Shown here in pieces: positions 22,852 to 30,213 of a stretch of 37,104 bases of DNA. A program made the translations under genes and the position numbers. Position 1 is the stretch's first letter, and each line of letters opens with the position of its first letter. Below the pieces are notes generated by a model. That model searched no databases. It was not told the DNA's origin and was given only the letters and a program-made list of their open reading frames with translations. Location: IMG/VR virus record IMGVR_UViG_3300037087_000035, positions 1 to 37,104 of that record, one strand, 5' to 3'. Origin of the DNA: a virus.

Positions 22852-24611
22852 TACTTACCTCCCATCATCTGGTCCGTCACGCTCCCGGGCTCGGGTGCCT
22901 GACTGCCCTGCTGTGCCGCCTTGGTGATCCCCTGTAGCTTCTGCATGGCCTGCTGCTGCTGCATCATCTTCTGCTTCATCTGCCGGATCGCCGCCAACTG
23001 CTCGTCGTCAAGAAGAATCTTCTGCGGGGCGCTGTTGGACTCAATGACGAACTTCCTCACCTCGTCGGGATTGAAGCCTTCAAGGATAGACTGCAAGAAC
23101 TGCGGTGCATCCTTCGTGGTCATGGCGATCTGCTGTAGCTGCGCCATCATGGCGTTGAACCCCTGCTGGCTCAGGAACCGCTTCGCCGCGGTGGCAACGG
23201 GTCCGACCATCTCAATGTCAACGGGACTCTTGGCGTAGCGCATGACAGACTGGGGCGGCGCGGGGAGCCGCCCAGCCTTTGCCAGTGTGTGTACAATCTT
23301 GTCCAGCTTCGGGATGAGCATCTGAGAAGAGGATCGGGTCACAATCGGGATGAGCCCGGATGCCTTCTCCCCTGCAACCTGAGACGCCTGGAACGCCGTC
23401 GTGGTCCCCGGGAGCTCCTGCATCATCGAGAAGATGTCTGCGCGGAACCGCGTTGCGAGTTGCTTCCGTAGGTCGTTCAACTGCTCCACGCCGATCTGGA
23501 AGTTGGTCGGGAACTGGAACGCCTGCACCTTATCGTTCGGCCCATGGAGCACTGTCTGCCCGAGAGGGAAGAAGTTGACGTTGCCTTTGACGCCCTCGGT
23601 GATGAGTAGCGGGGGCTCAATAGAAAGCTGTACGAACTTCAACAGGCTTCTCGCCGTGTCGTTCTCCATCATCACCGAATAGATAGCGTCCGTCGCCGGG
23701 CAGAAGGAATAGAGGTTCGGCCCGCCCTTGCGCCATATCCACGTGTCCATTGGCTGGTCAAGGTCGTCGTATCCGCTCTCCTGAAGGATGAACCGCTCGA
23801 CCTCCAACACCCACACGCTCGCCCACTTCTTGTCTGTTGCCGCCGGGCTCTTCACGTCCCGCTCAGCCCTCAGGTATATGGCATGGATACACATGAACTC
23901 CCGGAACGGATTCTCGGCGATCTTCTTCTTTGTCTCAGGAGGCAGATCGACGCCCGGGAACTCCGTGAGCACCTGCCGTCCGGTAAGAGTGAACTTCTCG
24001 TGCCACAGGATCGGCTGTCCCTGAAGGTTGAACGCCATGAAGATGTTCCGCGGGTGGAAGGACCGGAACTCCATCCTGTTCTTCTCGTGGTTCCAGTCCG
24101 CCCCGGCCATCGTGGCTACCCCGTGGCTCACTGCGTCCTGCACGCACTCGTTGTACTCTTCGTAGAAGTTGCTACGCGCGAGCTCGTAGTTCCTCGCCTC
24201 CTGCATCTCGTCCATCCACTTCGATGCACGAGTGTCAGTGCGTAGCGGCCCACGGAACCGCGCGTCAGACCACTTTATGATCGGACTCGCCGTCTGTGCC
24301 TGAAAGTTGTCGCTGAACTTCTGGATGGCATCGGCTGCCGCGTCGTCGTAGATGCTGCTCCCGCCCTCGTCGTTGGGAGAATCCCCACGGATGTACCCCA
24401 CGTTGTAGTGGCTCCGCCGGGAGGTGACGAACTGGTCTATGTCGTCCCAAACATTGTCCTGGGAGAAGCGGGCGCGTTCCAACCTCTTCTGCCGCTTCAC
24501 CAGGTCTTCGGCGGTCGGGTTCCCATGCTGCACGATCCCCGTGGTAGAGGCAGTCTCCCCCGAGTGGCCGCTTGAGATGAGACGCGAAACGCCGATTGTG
24601 GTTTCCGGCAC
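22851..24611 (-). CDS. Portal (head-to-tail connecting) protein, 586 aa
   Basis: The GTG at 24611 follows the upstream stop by three bases. The N-terminal helix (LVKRQKRLERARFSQDNVWD) is followed by VTSRRSHYN, then SIYDDAAADAIQKFSDNFQA. The middle has NIFMAFNLQGQPILWHEKFT and RFILQESGYDDL; the C-terminus is a Gln/Met-rich coiled tail (KMMQQQQAMQKLQG). This arrangement matches the phage head-to-tail connecting family (PF12236) that includes T7 gp8 and BPP-1 portals. It forms the dodecameric ring through which DNA is packaged. Confidence 0.85.
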   Translation of the reverse strand: MPETTIGVSRLISSGHSGETASTTGIVQHGNPTAEDLVKRQKRLERARFSQDNVWDDIDQFVTSRRSHYNVGYIRGDSPNDEGGSSIYDDAAADAIQKFSDNFQAQTASPIIKWSDARFRGPLRTDTRASKWMDEMQEARNYELARSNFYEEYNECVQDAVSHGVATMAGADWNHEKNRMEFRSFHPRNIFMAFNLQGQPILWHEKFTLTGRQVLTEFPGVDLPPETKKKIAENPFREFMCIHAIYLRAERDVKSPAATDKKWASVWVLEVERFILQESGYDDLDQPMDTWIWRKGGPNLYSFCPATDAIYSVMMENDTARSLLKFVQLSIEPPLLITEGVKGNVNFFPLGQTVLHGPNDKVQAFQFPTNFQIGVEQLNDLRKQLATRFRADIFSMMQELPGTTTAFQASQVAGEKASGLIPIVTRSSSQMLIPKLDKIVHTLAKAGRLPAPPQSVMRYAKSPVDIEMVGPVATAAKRFLSQQGFNAMMAQLQQIAMTTKDAPQFLQSILEGFNPDEVRKFVIESNSAPQKILLDDEQLAAIRQMKQKMMQQQQAMQKLQGITKAAQQGSQAPEPGSVTDQMMGGK

Positions 24612-24614
24612 GGC

Positions 24615-25046
24615 CTACACCCCGAGCTTGTTCGCTATGGCCCGCTTCATCTGGATGTACGTCTTGTTGTCGGCGTACTTGGTGGCGTCCAGCTTGTTGA
24701 TCTCCGTCCACGCATCGGACCACTTCTCGTTCTCGGCGAGGTGGGCAATGTTGGCAAGCTGAGGATCGTCCTGCCCTGCGGTTTGATCGGCGGCAGTCTT
24801 GTCAGCCTTCGGGCCGCCCATCGTCGTGGAAAGCCCCGGGAACACCCACCGCCGTTCCGAGTCAGACCACTCCGCGGTGATCCCCGTCACCTTCTCCTTG
24901 CGGAGTACGGCGTCAGGCTTTACGGGAGACCGCTTTTTCTTTGCGGGCTGCTGGTCGCTTGACGCCCCCGCGTCCGGCATCGTCCCCTGCGAGTCGCTTG
25001 ACTGCCCCGCTCCCGTCCCGCCCATCAGTGCGCTCAGATCGCTCAT
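24615..25046 (-). CDS. Hypothetical protein ahead of the portal (143 aa)
   Basis: The start at 25046 has GAGGAG upstream. The N-terminal 60 residues are low-complexity (Gly, Ser, Gln, Lys) and overlap the upstream gene by 134 bases in another frame. The C-terminal half is folded-looking, with WSDSERRWVFPGLST and two helices (AHLAENEKWSDAWTEIN and YIQMKRAIANKLG). It is probably a minor head or packaging factor by location; no family is recognised. Confidence 0.6.
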   Translation of the reverse strand: MSDLSALMGGTGAGQSSDSQGTMPDAGASSDQQPAKKKRSPVKPDAVLRKEKVTGITAEWSDSERRWVFPGLSTTMGGPKADKTAADQTAGQDDPQLANIAHLAENEKWSDAWTEINKLDATKYADNKTYIQMKRAIANKLGV

Positions 25047-25236
25047 GCTTCCACTCCTCGAATGCTGTCTTTGCCTCGTCGAACTTCTTCCACTGGTCAA
25101 CGAGTGCTTCCAGCAGCTCCCCGACCATGCGCGGGACGGTCTGTGTCTTCACCCGGCCATCGACCTGGTACTCCACCACCGTCCCGCCCTCCCGGTTGTC
25201 CTCTCGGAAAACGACCACCCGCAGGTCCAGCATCAC
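24913..25236 (-). CDS. Hypothetical protein with long out-of-frame overlap (107 aa)
   Basis: GTG at 25236 overlaps the upstream stop as GTGA, with ATG available at the next codon. Residues 3-65 look like a real domain: beta strands (LDLRVVVFREDN, TVVEYQVDG) and a charged helix (EALVDQWKKFDEAKTAFEEW). The last 45 residues (Arg, Gly, Ala, Lys-rich) are encoded in the 134 bases shared with the next gene and look like shadow sequence. Function is unknown. Confidence 0.6.
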   Translation of the reverse strand: MMLDLRVVVFREDNREGGTVVEYQVDGRVKTQTVPRMVGELLEALVDQWKKFDEAKTAFEEWKHERSERTDGRDGSGAVKRLAGDDAGRGGVKRPAARKEKAVSRKA

Positions 25237-25421
25237 TTGCCGCCTTTCTTCTTGGCAAGACCCTTCAGCTCTTCGATGTCGTCCTTGAACGCTCGTAGAG
25301 CCCGGGCCATCACTGACGACACGCGCACGCTGTTCTTGCGATCGATCATCGTCCCCTCGCCCCGTAGTATGACCAACCCGCCGTCGCGGTCAGCCTCGAT
25401 CAACACGTCTTCTGTCTTCAC
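25233..25421 (-). CDS. Small hypothetical protein (62 aa)
   Basis: The start is GTG at 25421 with AGGAGG eight bases upstream, inside the 3' end of the zinc-ribbon gene. Two beta strands (DGGLVILRGEG and NSVRVSSVMA) are followed by a basic helix (FKDDIEELKGLAKKK). It overlaps the next gene as GTGA. No family is recognised. Confidence 0.55.
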   Translation of the reverse strand: MKTEDVLIEADRDGGLVILRGEGTMIDRKNSVRVSSVMARALRAFKDDIEELKGLAKKKGGK

Positions 25422-25539
25422 CGTTGCGTCCTCCTATTGGTAGCTCAGAATGTCCAACCCCTCCGCAATGCGGGCATACATAGGGACCGTCTCCCTTGAT
25501 GGTGTACGTCAACTTGCAGCGGTCACAGCGAACAGTCAT
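25390..25539 (-). CDS. Zinc-ribbon micro-protein (49 aa)
   Basis: The ATG at 25539 overlaps the HAD-like stop as ATGA. The sequence MTVRCDRCKLTYTIKG, then YVCPHCGG, gives a classic CxxC...CxxC ribbon (C5, C8, C22, C25) in 25 residues, followed by a polar tail that overlaps the next gene by 32 bases. The motif quality and coupled start make it a real gene despite its size. It may be a transcription or DNA-binding accessory, or a protein partner adaptor. Confidence 0.65.
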   Translation of the reverse strand: MTVRCDRCKLTYTIKGDGPYVCPHCGGVGHSELPIGGRNGEDRRRVDRG

Positions 25540-25844
25540 TCCACTTTCCCCGTGTCTTTCTCAACACGAAAAGCGATGTTGTCATAAATAGCCTCCGTCT
25601 TTCCATCCTTCTGGTTGGTCACCTTCAAGGTCATCCCGAACATGTCCCGCGTCCACTCCTCGACCATGAGCCGTTGCGTCTCCTCGTCTGGGCCGGGAGC
25701 AACACGGGCCGTGAAGATACGGACCTCCTTCCCGTCCCGCAGCCACTCACGAACGCGCCACACCATCTCGTCGATGGGCTCACCGATCACGTACCAGCCA
25801 CGAAAGACCGCCAGCGTCCCGTCAAGGTCAACTAGAATGTGCAT
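25536..25844 (-). CDS. HAD-like phosphatase-type protein (102 aa)
   Basis: I choose ATG at 25844, which has AAGGAGG five bases upstream; a second in-frame ATG at 25937 with a weaker GAGG would add 31 residues. The protein starts MHILVDLDGTLAVF with the HAD motif I aspartates D6 and D8, and has motif II Thr45 in VRIFTARVAPG. The last motif, usually acidic DD, reads IYDNIAFRV. The family is common in phages as a short HAD or polynucleotide-phosphatase-like protein. The altered final motif may weaken metal binding. It lies 100 bases after the terminase gene. Confidence 0.75.
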   Translation of the reverse strand: MHILVDLDGTLAVFRGWYVIGEPIDEMVWRVREWLRDGKEVRIFTARVAPGPDEETQRLMVEEWTRDMFGMTLKVTNQKDGKTEAIYDNIAFRVEKDTGKVE

Positions 25845-25944
25845 GTCAAACCTCCTTGAAAATTGGCCGCCTGCTGTTTCAAAGGGCCGTTCACCCGCCT
25901 GTCGTACCGTCTCGGCACGCACCATATCGGCGACCATTGTTTCC

Positions 25945-27702
25945 TCACTTCCTGCGCCGAGGGTCCCACCCGGCCGCAGTCGTCGCGTGCGACGGGCTGT
26001 AGCTCGGCTCTATCGGCATCCCCGTGCTGTCCCTGAGTATCTTCTTGTTCCTCGGCCCCGATCCCCACGCTGTCATACGCTCAGGGAATGAAGCGATCAA
26101 CTCCTCTTCCTCGGCGATCTCGGGACGAGGCTCCTTCACCTTCGGATATATCTCGGTGACAAAGCAGTACTGCAAGGCGTCATGGATGTGAGAGAAGTTG
26201 TTCTTGATGGGCAACTCCTTGTAGTTCTTGTCCCCCATGCGCGGATTCTCCTCCCGAACGTATCCTCCCACGAACCCGTTGAGGATCATAAAGCACTGCG
26301 GGTCTATCAACAGTCCGTTGCGCCGGATCAACAGTTGGTCCACCGCCGAGATGCGCAGGTCAAGCTCATTCCTACTCGGCGTCATCATCAGCCCGCACTG
26401 CTCCTCGACCATCTTCGCATTGCTCGTGAACCCACCCGACGCGCTGGAATACTGCGCCCAGCTCGCGGGGTCCGCGAAGTGTACTCCCTCGTATCCCGAG
26501 TACTCCATGTTCAGGGTTTCAAGCACCCACTTGGCGAAGTCTATCGCCTGCATGCGGTCATCATAGAACTCGCGCAACACCTGGTAGCTCATGGGAGCCA
26601 CACGCTGTGTCACCACGGCAGCGGGGAAGTTGCCCGAGAAGTCCCACCCGCACAGCAAGGGAACGCCCTTCATGTCCCCCGTGTACTGGTCGCGGACCTG
26701 CTTCCAGATCAACCGCTCCTTCGCCATGTGAACGCTCTTGTCAAAGTTCCTGTACACAGGCTTGCCTCTCGGTTTGTACCCGGGTTCCCCATCAACGAGA
26801 ATCGCTATCATCTCGGGAGCCTCGGAATAGTCGTGCCTCAGTGAGTCCCAATACCCCGGCCTCAGATTCTCCTCGTTCTCGCCCGGCTCCTGCCAGAAAC
26901 CAATATGATCTTGCGTCGGCGGCACCGTAGGGATCGGCCCGCCGTTGGGCAGCTTCCTCACGATGTTCCCGCAGTTGTACGTCCCTGTGCGCCAGTCCTT
27001 CCGTCCCGTGAGCTCGCCCGGAGACCCGCACTTCGGACAGGTCTTGCTCATAGAGAACGTCTTGTCACACGCCTTATTGACGCACCGCAGTTGTGGCGCA
27101 GGCTCGATGATGACCTCGGGCCCCTTCCAATCGTAGGTGGTGTACATCGGGTGATCCGCAGGGAACGGGTTGGAAGTCTCCACGATGTAGCGCGGCACGA
27201 ACCCGACCGGAGTCTCTTTCTGCTTGGGGTACCTGCCGCACCGGCCCTTGATGATGTTCTTCGCCAGGATGGAGAGCTGGTCTGCCTCGTCGATCCACGC
27301 TCCCGTGACGTTCTGGCTCCTGAACTTCCCCTCCTCCTCAGGAGTGTTGCACGACAGAAACTTCAGGTGGACGATGAGCGGTGACGGGCAGTTCTTCGAC
27401 GCCGGCCACCGGATCGTCAGCAGCTTCCTCGACGGCTTCCACACGCCGTGTGAGAACCAGTCCATGGCCTCGGTGAAGTCGGAGTCCATCAGACTGTCGA
27501 ACGTCTTACGAACAACGAAAAACCGCGTCTCCGCTATTCCCCAATTCATGTAGATGCGCCGGGGAAGGTTGAACCCTATCTCCCATATCGCAGCCGTGGT
27601 CTTGCCAGTGCCGACAGCTCCCACTAGCGCCCGCGCCTGCGAGTCGCAGCGGTGGAAGCTCTCGATTACCGGGGAGCATGGGCTGTACTTCTTGACGATC
27701 AT
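25945..27702 (-). CDS. terL: Terminase large subunit with inserted zinc ribbon, 585 aa
   Basis: The start overlaps the upstream stop as ATGA. The ATPase has Walker A GAVGTGKTT (28-36) and Walker B with its Glu in GAWIDEAD (134-141). The nuclease domain has D354 in GWDFSGN, D411 in VHFADPA and D508 in IHDAL as likely metal ligands. Between them, residues 207-225 hold C207, C212, C222 and C225, a zinc ribbon inserted after the ATPase core, followed by a Gly/Pro-rich loop. The enzyme cuts phage DNA and drives it through the portal. The gene follows the small subunit at a distance of nine small genes. Confidence 0.9.
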   Translation of the reverse strand: MIVKKYSPCSPVIESFHRCDSQARALVGAVGTGKTTAAIWEIGFNLPRRIYMNWGIAETRFFVVRKTFDSLMDSDFTEAMDWFSHGVWKPSRKLLTIRWPASKNCPSPLIVHLKFLSCNTPEEEGKFRSQNVTGAWIDEADQLSILAKNIIKGRCGRYPKQKETPVGFVPRYIVETSNPFPADHPMYTTYDWKGPEVIIEPAPQLRCVNKACDKTFSMSKTCPKCGSPGELTGRKDWRTGTYNCGNIVRKLPNGGPIPTVPPTQDHIGFWQEPGENEENLRPGYWDSLRHDYSEAPEMIAILVDGEPGYKPRGKPVYRNFDKSVHMAKERLIWKQVRDQYTGDMKGVPLLCGWDFSGNFPAAVVTQRVAPMSYQVLREFYDDRMQAIDFAKWVLETLNMEYSGYEGVHFADPASWAQYSSASGGFTSNAKMVEEQCGLMMTPSRNELDLRISAVDQLLIRRNGLLIDPQCFMILNGFVGGYVREENPRMGDKNYKELPIKNNFSHIHDALQYCFVTEIYPKVKEPRPEIAEEEELIASFPERMTAWGSGPRNKKILRDSTGMPIEPSYSPSHATTAAGWDPRRRK

Positions 27703-27905
27703 TTCGTGATCGCTCTTCGCGTTTTCGTGGCTGCGGTTGCCCTATTGTCCCTCGCCCACCGCCATTGAATCGTCATTCCCTTCCCGTACTTGTTTCTAAC
27801 AAGGCGAAGGTCTATGACATGAACGAGACCGCAATCACAGCACATCGCTCGAAACTTCCTGCGAGTCGGTGTGTGCCATTTTCCCTCGTCCTCGCGGTAT
27901 TTCAT
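27699..27905 (-). CDS. Small CDCG zinc-type protein (68 aa)
   Basis: The start overlaps the upstream stop as ATGA. The centre reads FRAMCCDCGLVHVIDLRLVR, then after a short basic loop WRWARDNRATAATK. The CDCGLVH....RVV and R.NRATA pattern is common in phage genomes as an unassigned small protein. A half zinc site is likely (Cys pair plus His). It is immediately upstream of the terminase large subunit. Confidence 0.65.
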   Translation of the reverse strand: MKYREDEGKWHTPTRRKFRAMCCDCGLVHVIDLRLVRNKYGKGMTIQWRWARDNRATAATKTRRAITK

Positions 27906-28465
27906 GCCTTCACCAGAGCCGTAGCCTTCCAGATTTGAAACACCTCGACAGCCTTAGCACCAGCGGGGACAAGCGCCCTCACCGCTTCTTCGCTCTCCGC
28001 TTCGTAGACTTGCTCTGTCCAGACTGCGACAAGGCTATGGCTATTGCCTGCTTGCGCGAACGGACTCGCGGGCCGTGCTTGCTGCCCGAACGCAGCTTCC
28101 CTTGCCGGTACTCCCGCATCACCTTCGACACCTTCGCCGCTTTCGCCTTCTTCGACCTTGGCTTTCCTGCCATTGCGTCTCCCTCCACTCGCCTTTGCCA
28201 GTGCTTCAGCCTCAGCATCGCGCCCGGCCGCCCTGACATCTCCCTCGTTACCAGGACCGTGCAGTGCCATCGCAGGCTTGCCTGTAGCAGCCCTCCCAGC
28301 TTCAAGGGCCGCCTTGCTCAGCGCCTCAGAGCTCATCTCGGGGTTGTACGCCTTCGAGTCATGCAGAGCACGGAGGGCAGTGACACGGTTCTCGTACTCG
28401 GTGGCGTTCTTCTGGACTCCCGCTTCGATCTGTGCCGGGGTAAGGACTGGTCGCGTCTTAGCCAT
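27902..28465 (-). CDS. Hypothetical protein that contains a second gene out of frame (187 aa)
   Basis: The ATG at 28465 overlaps the previous stop as TAATG. Residues 1-95 read as a genuine charged helical domain (TPAQIEAGVQKNATEYENRV ... SEALSKAALEAGRAATG). Residues 97-162 are coded by the same bases as the DUF6496 gene and are low-complexity. The last 26 residues (VRALVPAGAKAVEVFQIW and on) look folded again and could also be read from a GTG overlapping the DUF6496 stop. So this frame may be one 187-aa protein, or a first domain whose true end is obscured by a frameshift. Confidence 0.55.
   Translation of the reverse strand: MAKTRPVLTPAQIEAGVQKNATEYENRVTALRALHDSKAYNPEMSSEALSKAALEAGRAATGKPAMALHGPGNEGDVRAAGRDAEAEALAKASGGRRNGRKAKVEEGESGEGVEGDAGVPAREAAFGQQARPASPFAQAGNSHSLVAVWTEQVYEAESEEAVRALVPAGAKAVEVFQIWKATALVKA
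27979..28173 (-). CDS. DUF6496-like basic protein nested in another gene (64 aa)
   Basis: ATG at 28173 has GGAGGG seven bases upstream, better than the host gene's own site. The sequence KVSKVMREYRQGKLRSGSK, then SRKQAIAIALSQSG, matches the KVMrEfk.GkLkSGs...vksrkQAIAIaLSeAg signature of the DUF6496 family of small basic proteins. It lies wholly inside the 187-aa gene in another frame of the same strand. Its function is unknown in all hosts I know of. The strong motif means this frame is certainly coding. Confidence 0.8.
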   Translation of the reverse strand: MAGKPRSKKAKAAKVSKVMREYRQGKLRSGSKHGPRVRSRKQAIAIALSQSGQSKSTKRRAKKR

Positions 28466-28611
28466 TAGCGCACGCCGTCAAGACGAATGCCGATCTTAAG
28501 CACATAGTCGCCAGCAGCCTTGCGCCGTATGTCCTCCTGAGCGTCCTTGCCGTCGGGCCACTGCAAGCCTACAAGGTCAGACGAGAACAGCAGCTCCTCC
28601 GCTTCCGTCAC
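28465..28611 (-). CDS. Small hypothetical protein (48 aa)
   Basis: GTG at 28611 overlaps the upstream stop as GTGA; a longer frame exists but lies within the neighbouring gene. The protein is acidic then basic: EAEELLFSSDLVGLQWPDGK, a helix, then DYVLKIGIRLDGVR. No family is recognised. Position in the chain of coupled tiny genes supports it. Confidence 0.55.
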   Translation of the reverse strand: MTEAEELLFSSDLVGLQWPDGKDAQEDIRRKAAGDYVLKIGIRLDGVR

Positions 28612-28904
28612 GGCGTCGCCTTCTGCTCTTCCGGCATCCAGTCCATGCACCCGCCGTTGGGTGGAGACGGAGGCCATGCGCTTATGATCGTGGGCTGGAC
28701 GTTCGGCTGATGTCCTCCACCTACCCCAACGATGTTGCCGGTCTTGACTTGCATGAGAAACGGCGTCGGTGGATGTCTCCGACACTGCCCCATCTGCTGA
28801 CCTGACTCTGCCGGTGGCGGTTGCCATGCCGCACAGCTCGCACACATTCTCTGAGGCACCGGATCGACCTGTGCCTTACTTGGGAACTTGATCTCTTCAG
28901 CCAT
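28608..28904 (-). CDS. Cys-rich small protein (98 aa)
   Basis: The ATG at 28904 is preceded by AGGAGG. The pattern MCASCAAWQPP ... MGQCRRHPPTPF ... GGCMDWMPEEQ follows CxxC..W......GxCrrh.P.........W/CxxW, a small metal- or disulfide-type protein widespread in phages with no assigned role. The last Cys-rich segment is near the C-terminus. It is coupled to both neighbours. Confidence 0.65.
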   Translation of the reverse strand: MAEEIKFPSKAQVDPVPQRMCASCAAWQPPPAESGQQMGQCRRHPPTPFLMQVKTGNIVGVGGGHQPNVQPTIISAWPPSPPNGGCMDWMPEEQKATP

Positions 28905-29076
28905 TCTTACCTCCTGTCAACTTCACTTCACGTCCAGGGAACAGCCAGTAGAAGCACTCCCAACATATCTGCAACGCGCTCTCGTGCGGGATAGCATCGG
29001 AGTGCCGCAGGTGCCAGAACCCCTCGGTGGTCGTCGGCATCGCCTTCCCGCACCTGTCGCACGTGTAGCGGATCAC
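28897..29076 (-). CDS. Zinc-ribbon micro-protein (59 aa)
   Basis: GTG at 29076 overlaps the stop of the 30-aa membrane gene as GTGA. YTCDRCGKAMP at the start and ICWECFYWLFPG near the end give two Cys pairs with three His residues between them (H22, H25, H31), so a treble-clef or ribbon zinc site is likely. The stop overlaps the next start by eight bases. It may bind nucleic acid or act as an adaptor near the terminase genes. Confidence 0.6.
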   Translation of the reverse strand: MIRYTCDRCGKAMPTTTEGFWHLRHSDAIPHESALQICWECFYWLFPGREVKLTGGKNG

Positions 29077-29165
29077 CGCTTGCCCCGCGTCTCAATCCAC
29101 CACGACACGCCACACATGAGCAACAGCACCAGCAAGGCAACGCCGAGCCAGTCCCGCTCCGTCAC
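29073..29165 (-). CDS. Membrane micro-protein (30 aa)
   Basis: GTG at 29165 overlaps the upstream stop as GTGA. The product is one transmembrane helix (WLGVALLVLLLMCGVSWWI) with an acidic-polar start and a basic end (ETRGKR), predicting N-out/C-in orientation by the positive-inside rule. Coupled on both sides and too small for standard gene callers. It could be a pinholin-like or envelope-modulating peptide. Confidence 0.55.
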   Translation of the reverse strand: MTERDWLGVALLVLLLMCGVSWWIETRGKR

Positions 29166-29320
29166 CGACCGACCAGCCTTCCCGTGGGGCTGTACTGCAA
29201 GGGCACCGCCGGCACCCCGGTAGCAACGAACTTCCCGCAGTCGCACACTTGGCCGACCACAGGCATAGCTATCACGATCCCTCGACCGCAGGTGATCACA
29301 TGGTTGTTGAAACTACACAT
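29162..29320 (-). CDS. Small Cys-containing protein (52 aa)
   Basis: The ATG at 29320 overlaps the terminase small-subunit stop by eight bases and has a GAGGCGAAGG leader. MCSFNNHVITCGRGIVIAMP is followed by VCDCGKFVATG, with three or four Cys that may bind one zinc. The end is polar. The family is not recognised. Confidence 0.55.
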   Translation of the reverse strand: MCSFNNHVITCGRGIVIAMPVVGQVCDCGKFVATGVPAVPLQYSPTGRLVGR

Positions 29321-30098
29321 CCTTCGCCTCTTCGCGCATCTTGCGCCACTTCGCCGCGGCTGAATCGGCTTCCGCCCCCTGACCGGGAACCCCGGTAGCT
29401 GTGTTCTGGGGCAGCCAACCACCATACGGCTCGAATACGATCACCTCCCTGTCCGCTTCTGCCTGCTCGCCCCACTTGTCCGGCATGATCCGTCCGGCAA
29501 CCTGTAGCGTCCTCTGGATCCTCTTGTCCCGGGCGTTAACCCAATCGCGGGCAACAGGAATACGCGCCTCGGCAAACTTCACAAGCGCCTTTACCGTCTC
29601 CACAGGGTCGAGCCCCGTCAGGTCAGGGGCTTTGACCATCTCGAGCAGTGACTCGTGCTCCCGGTCAAGAGACTTTGCCAGCTCGAGAGTCCGCTGGGCC
29701 TCAGAGTCCACGGCAAAGGAGTAGGATTTCTCACAAGCTTCCCTGAACTCGGGATGAGAAGTTACCGCCTTGAACAGAGTAGTACGGCTGGGAAGCAGCA
29801 CACGACGCATGCCAGGTCTGGCCGTTCCCATTTGTTTTCGTTTGTTCTCGCCCTCTTCGATGATCTTCTCGAATGACCATCCTTGGGATTGAAGCTCGAT
29901 AACCCGAAGTTGCCACGGCTCGAACACGGTCTCCTGTACTTCTTGCATTTCCCGCGTAACGTCAGCTTCAAGCTTGGCATCCTTCGTGCGGTCGGATAGG
30001 GAGGAGGTCACATTCTTGTTGCGCTTGGTGAGCTTTTGGTCCTTGCCCCCGGCGCCCTTCTGTGCTTTCCCCTGCGGTCCCTTTGGCTGGTCAGGCAT
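29313..30098 (-). CDS. terS: Terminase small subunit-like DNA-recognition protein, 261 aa
   Basis: I start at 30098, which has GGAGG six bases upstream. The N-terminal 40 residues are basic and disordered. FEPWQLRVIELQSQGWSFEKI is followed by SRTTLFKAVTSHPEFREACE and a Glu/Ala helix, which is the HTH plus helix pattern of phage terminase small subunits (T.y.WL..hPeF...y..Are). The C-terminal half has KRIQRTLQVAGRIMPDKWGE, matching the usual K....YGd region, and ends with a charged tail. It would recognise the packaging site and load the large subunit. It is the first gene of the late operon. Confidence 0.8.
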   Translation of the reverse strand: MPDQPKGPQGKAQKGAGGKDQKLTKRNKNVTSSLSDRTKDAKLEADVTREMQEVQETVFEPWQLRVIELQSQGWSFEKIIEEGENKRKQMGTARPGMRRVLLPSRTTLFKAVTSHPEFREACEKSYSFAVDSEAQRTLELAKSLDREHESLLEMVKAPDLTGLDPVETVKALVKFAEARIPVARDWVNARDKRIQRTLQVAGRIMPDKWGEQAEADREVIVFEPYGGWLPQNTATGVPGQGAEADSAAAKWRKMREEAKDV

Positions 30099-30120
30099 AC
30101 AAGTCCTCCGCGCCGAGAGT

Positions 30121-30150
30121 ATCATATCCCGGCTTGTGTCGGAAAGTCCT
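30121..30150 (-). promoter_or_regulatory. Probable promoter of the late (terminase-to-holin) operon
   Basis: On the minus strand TATGAT (complement at 30121-30126; five of six matches to the -10 consensus) lies 18 bases after AGGACT (30145-30150; three of six). Start of transcription near 30114 would give a leader of about 16 bases before the terminase small-subunit ATG. The weak -35 suggests that an activator may be needed. Confidence 0.5.
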
Positions 30151-30162
30151 ATCGATTGCCCC

Positions 30163-30192
30163 TTGACTTCCTATACTTCCTATGCATACCAT
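30163..30192 (+). promoter_or_regulatory. Promoter of the lone plus-strand gene
   Basis: TTGACT (30163-30168, five of six) is followed by 18 bases and TACCAT (30187-30192, four of six). The spacer holds a perfect tandem ACTTCCTAT repeat (30166-30174, 30175-30183), a candidate operator. The start would be near 30199, about 15 bases before the ATG at 30214. Confidence 0.6.
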
Positions 30193-30213
30193 ACAGATAT
30201 GGAGGTAGAGAAC

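Noticed and set aside
25845-25937. Upstream in-frame start adding 31 residues to the HAD-like protein
   Set aside because: The ATG at 25844 has a far better ribosome site and the family begins at the DLDGT strand; the extension does not look like a domain.
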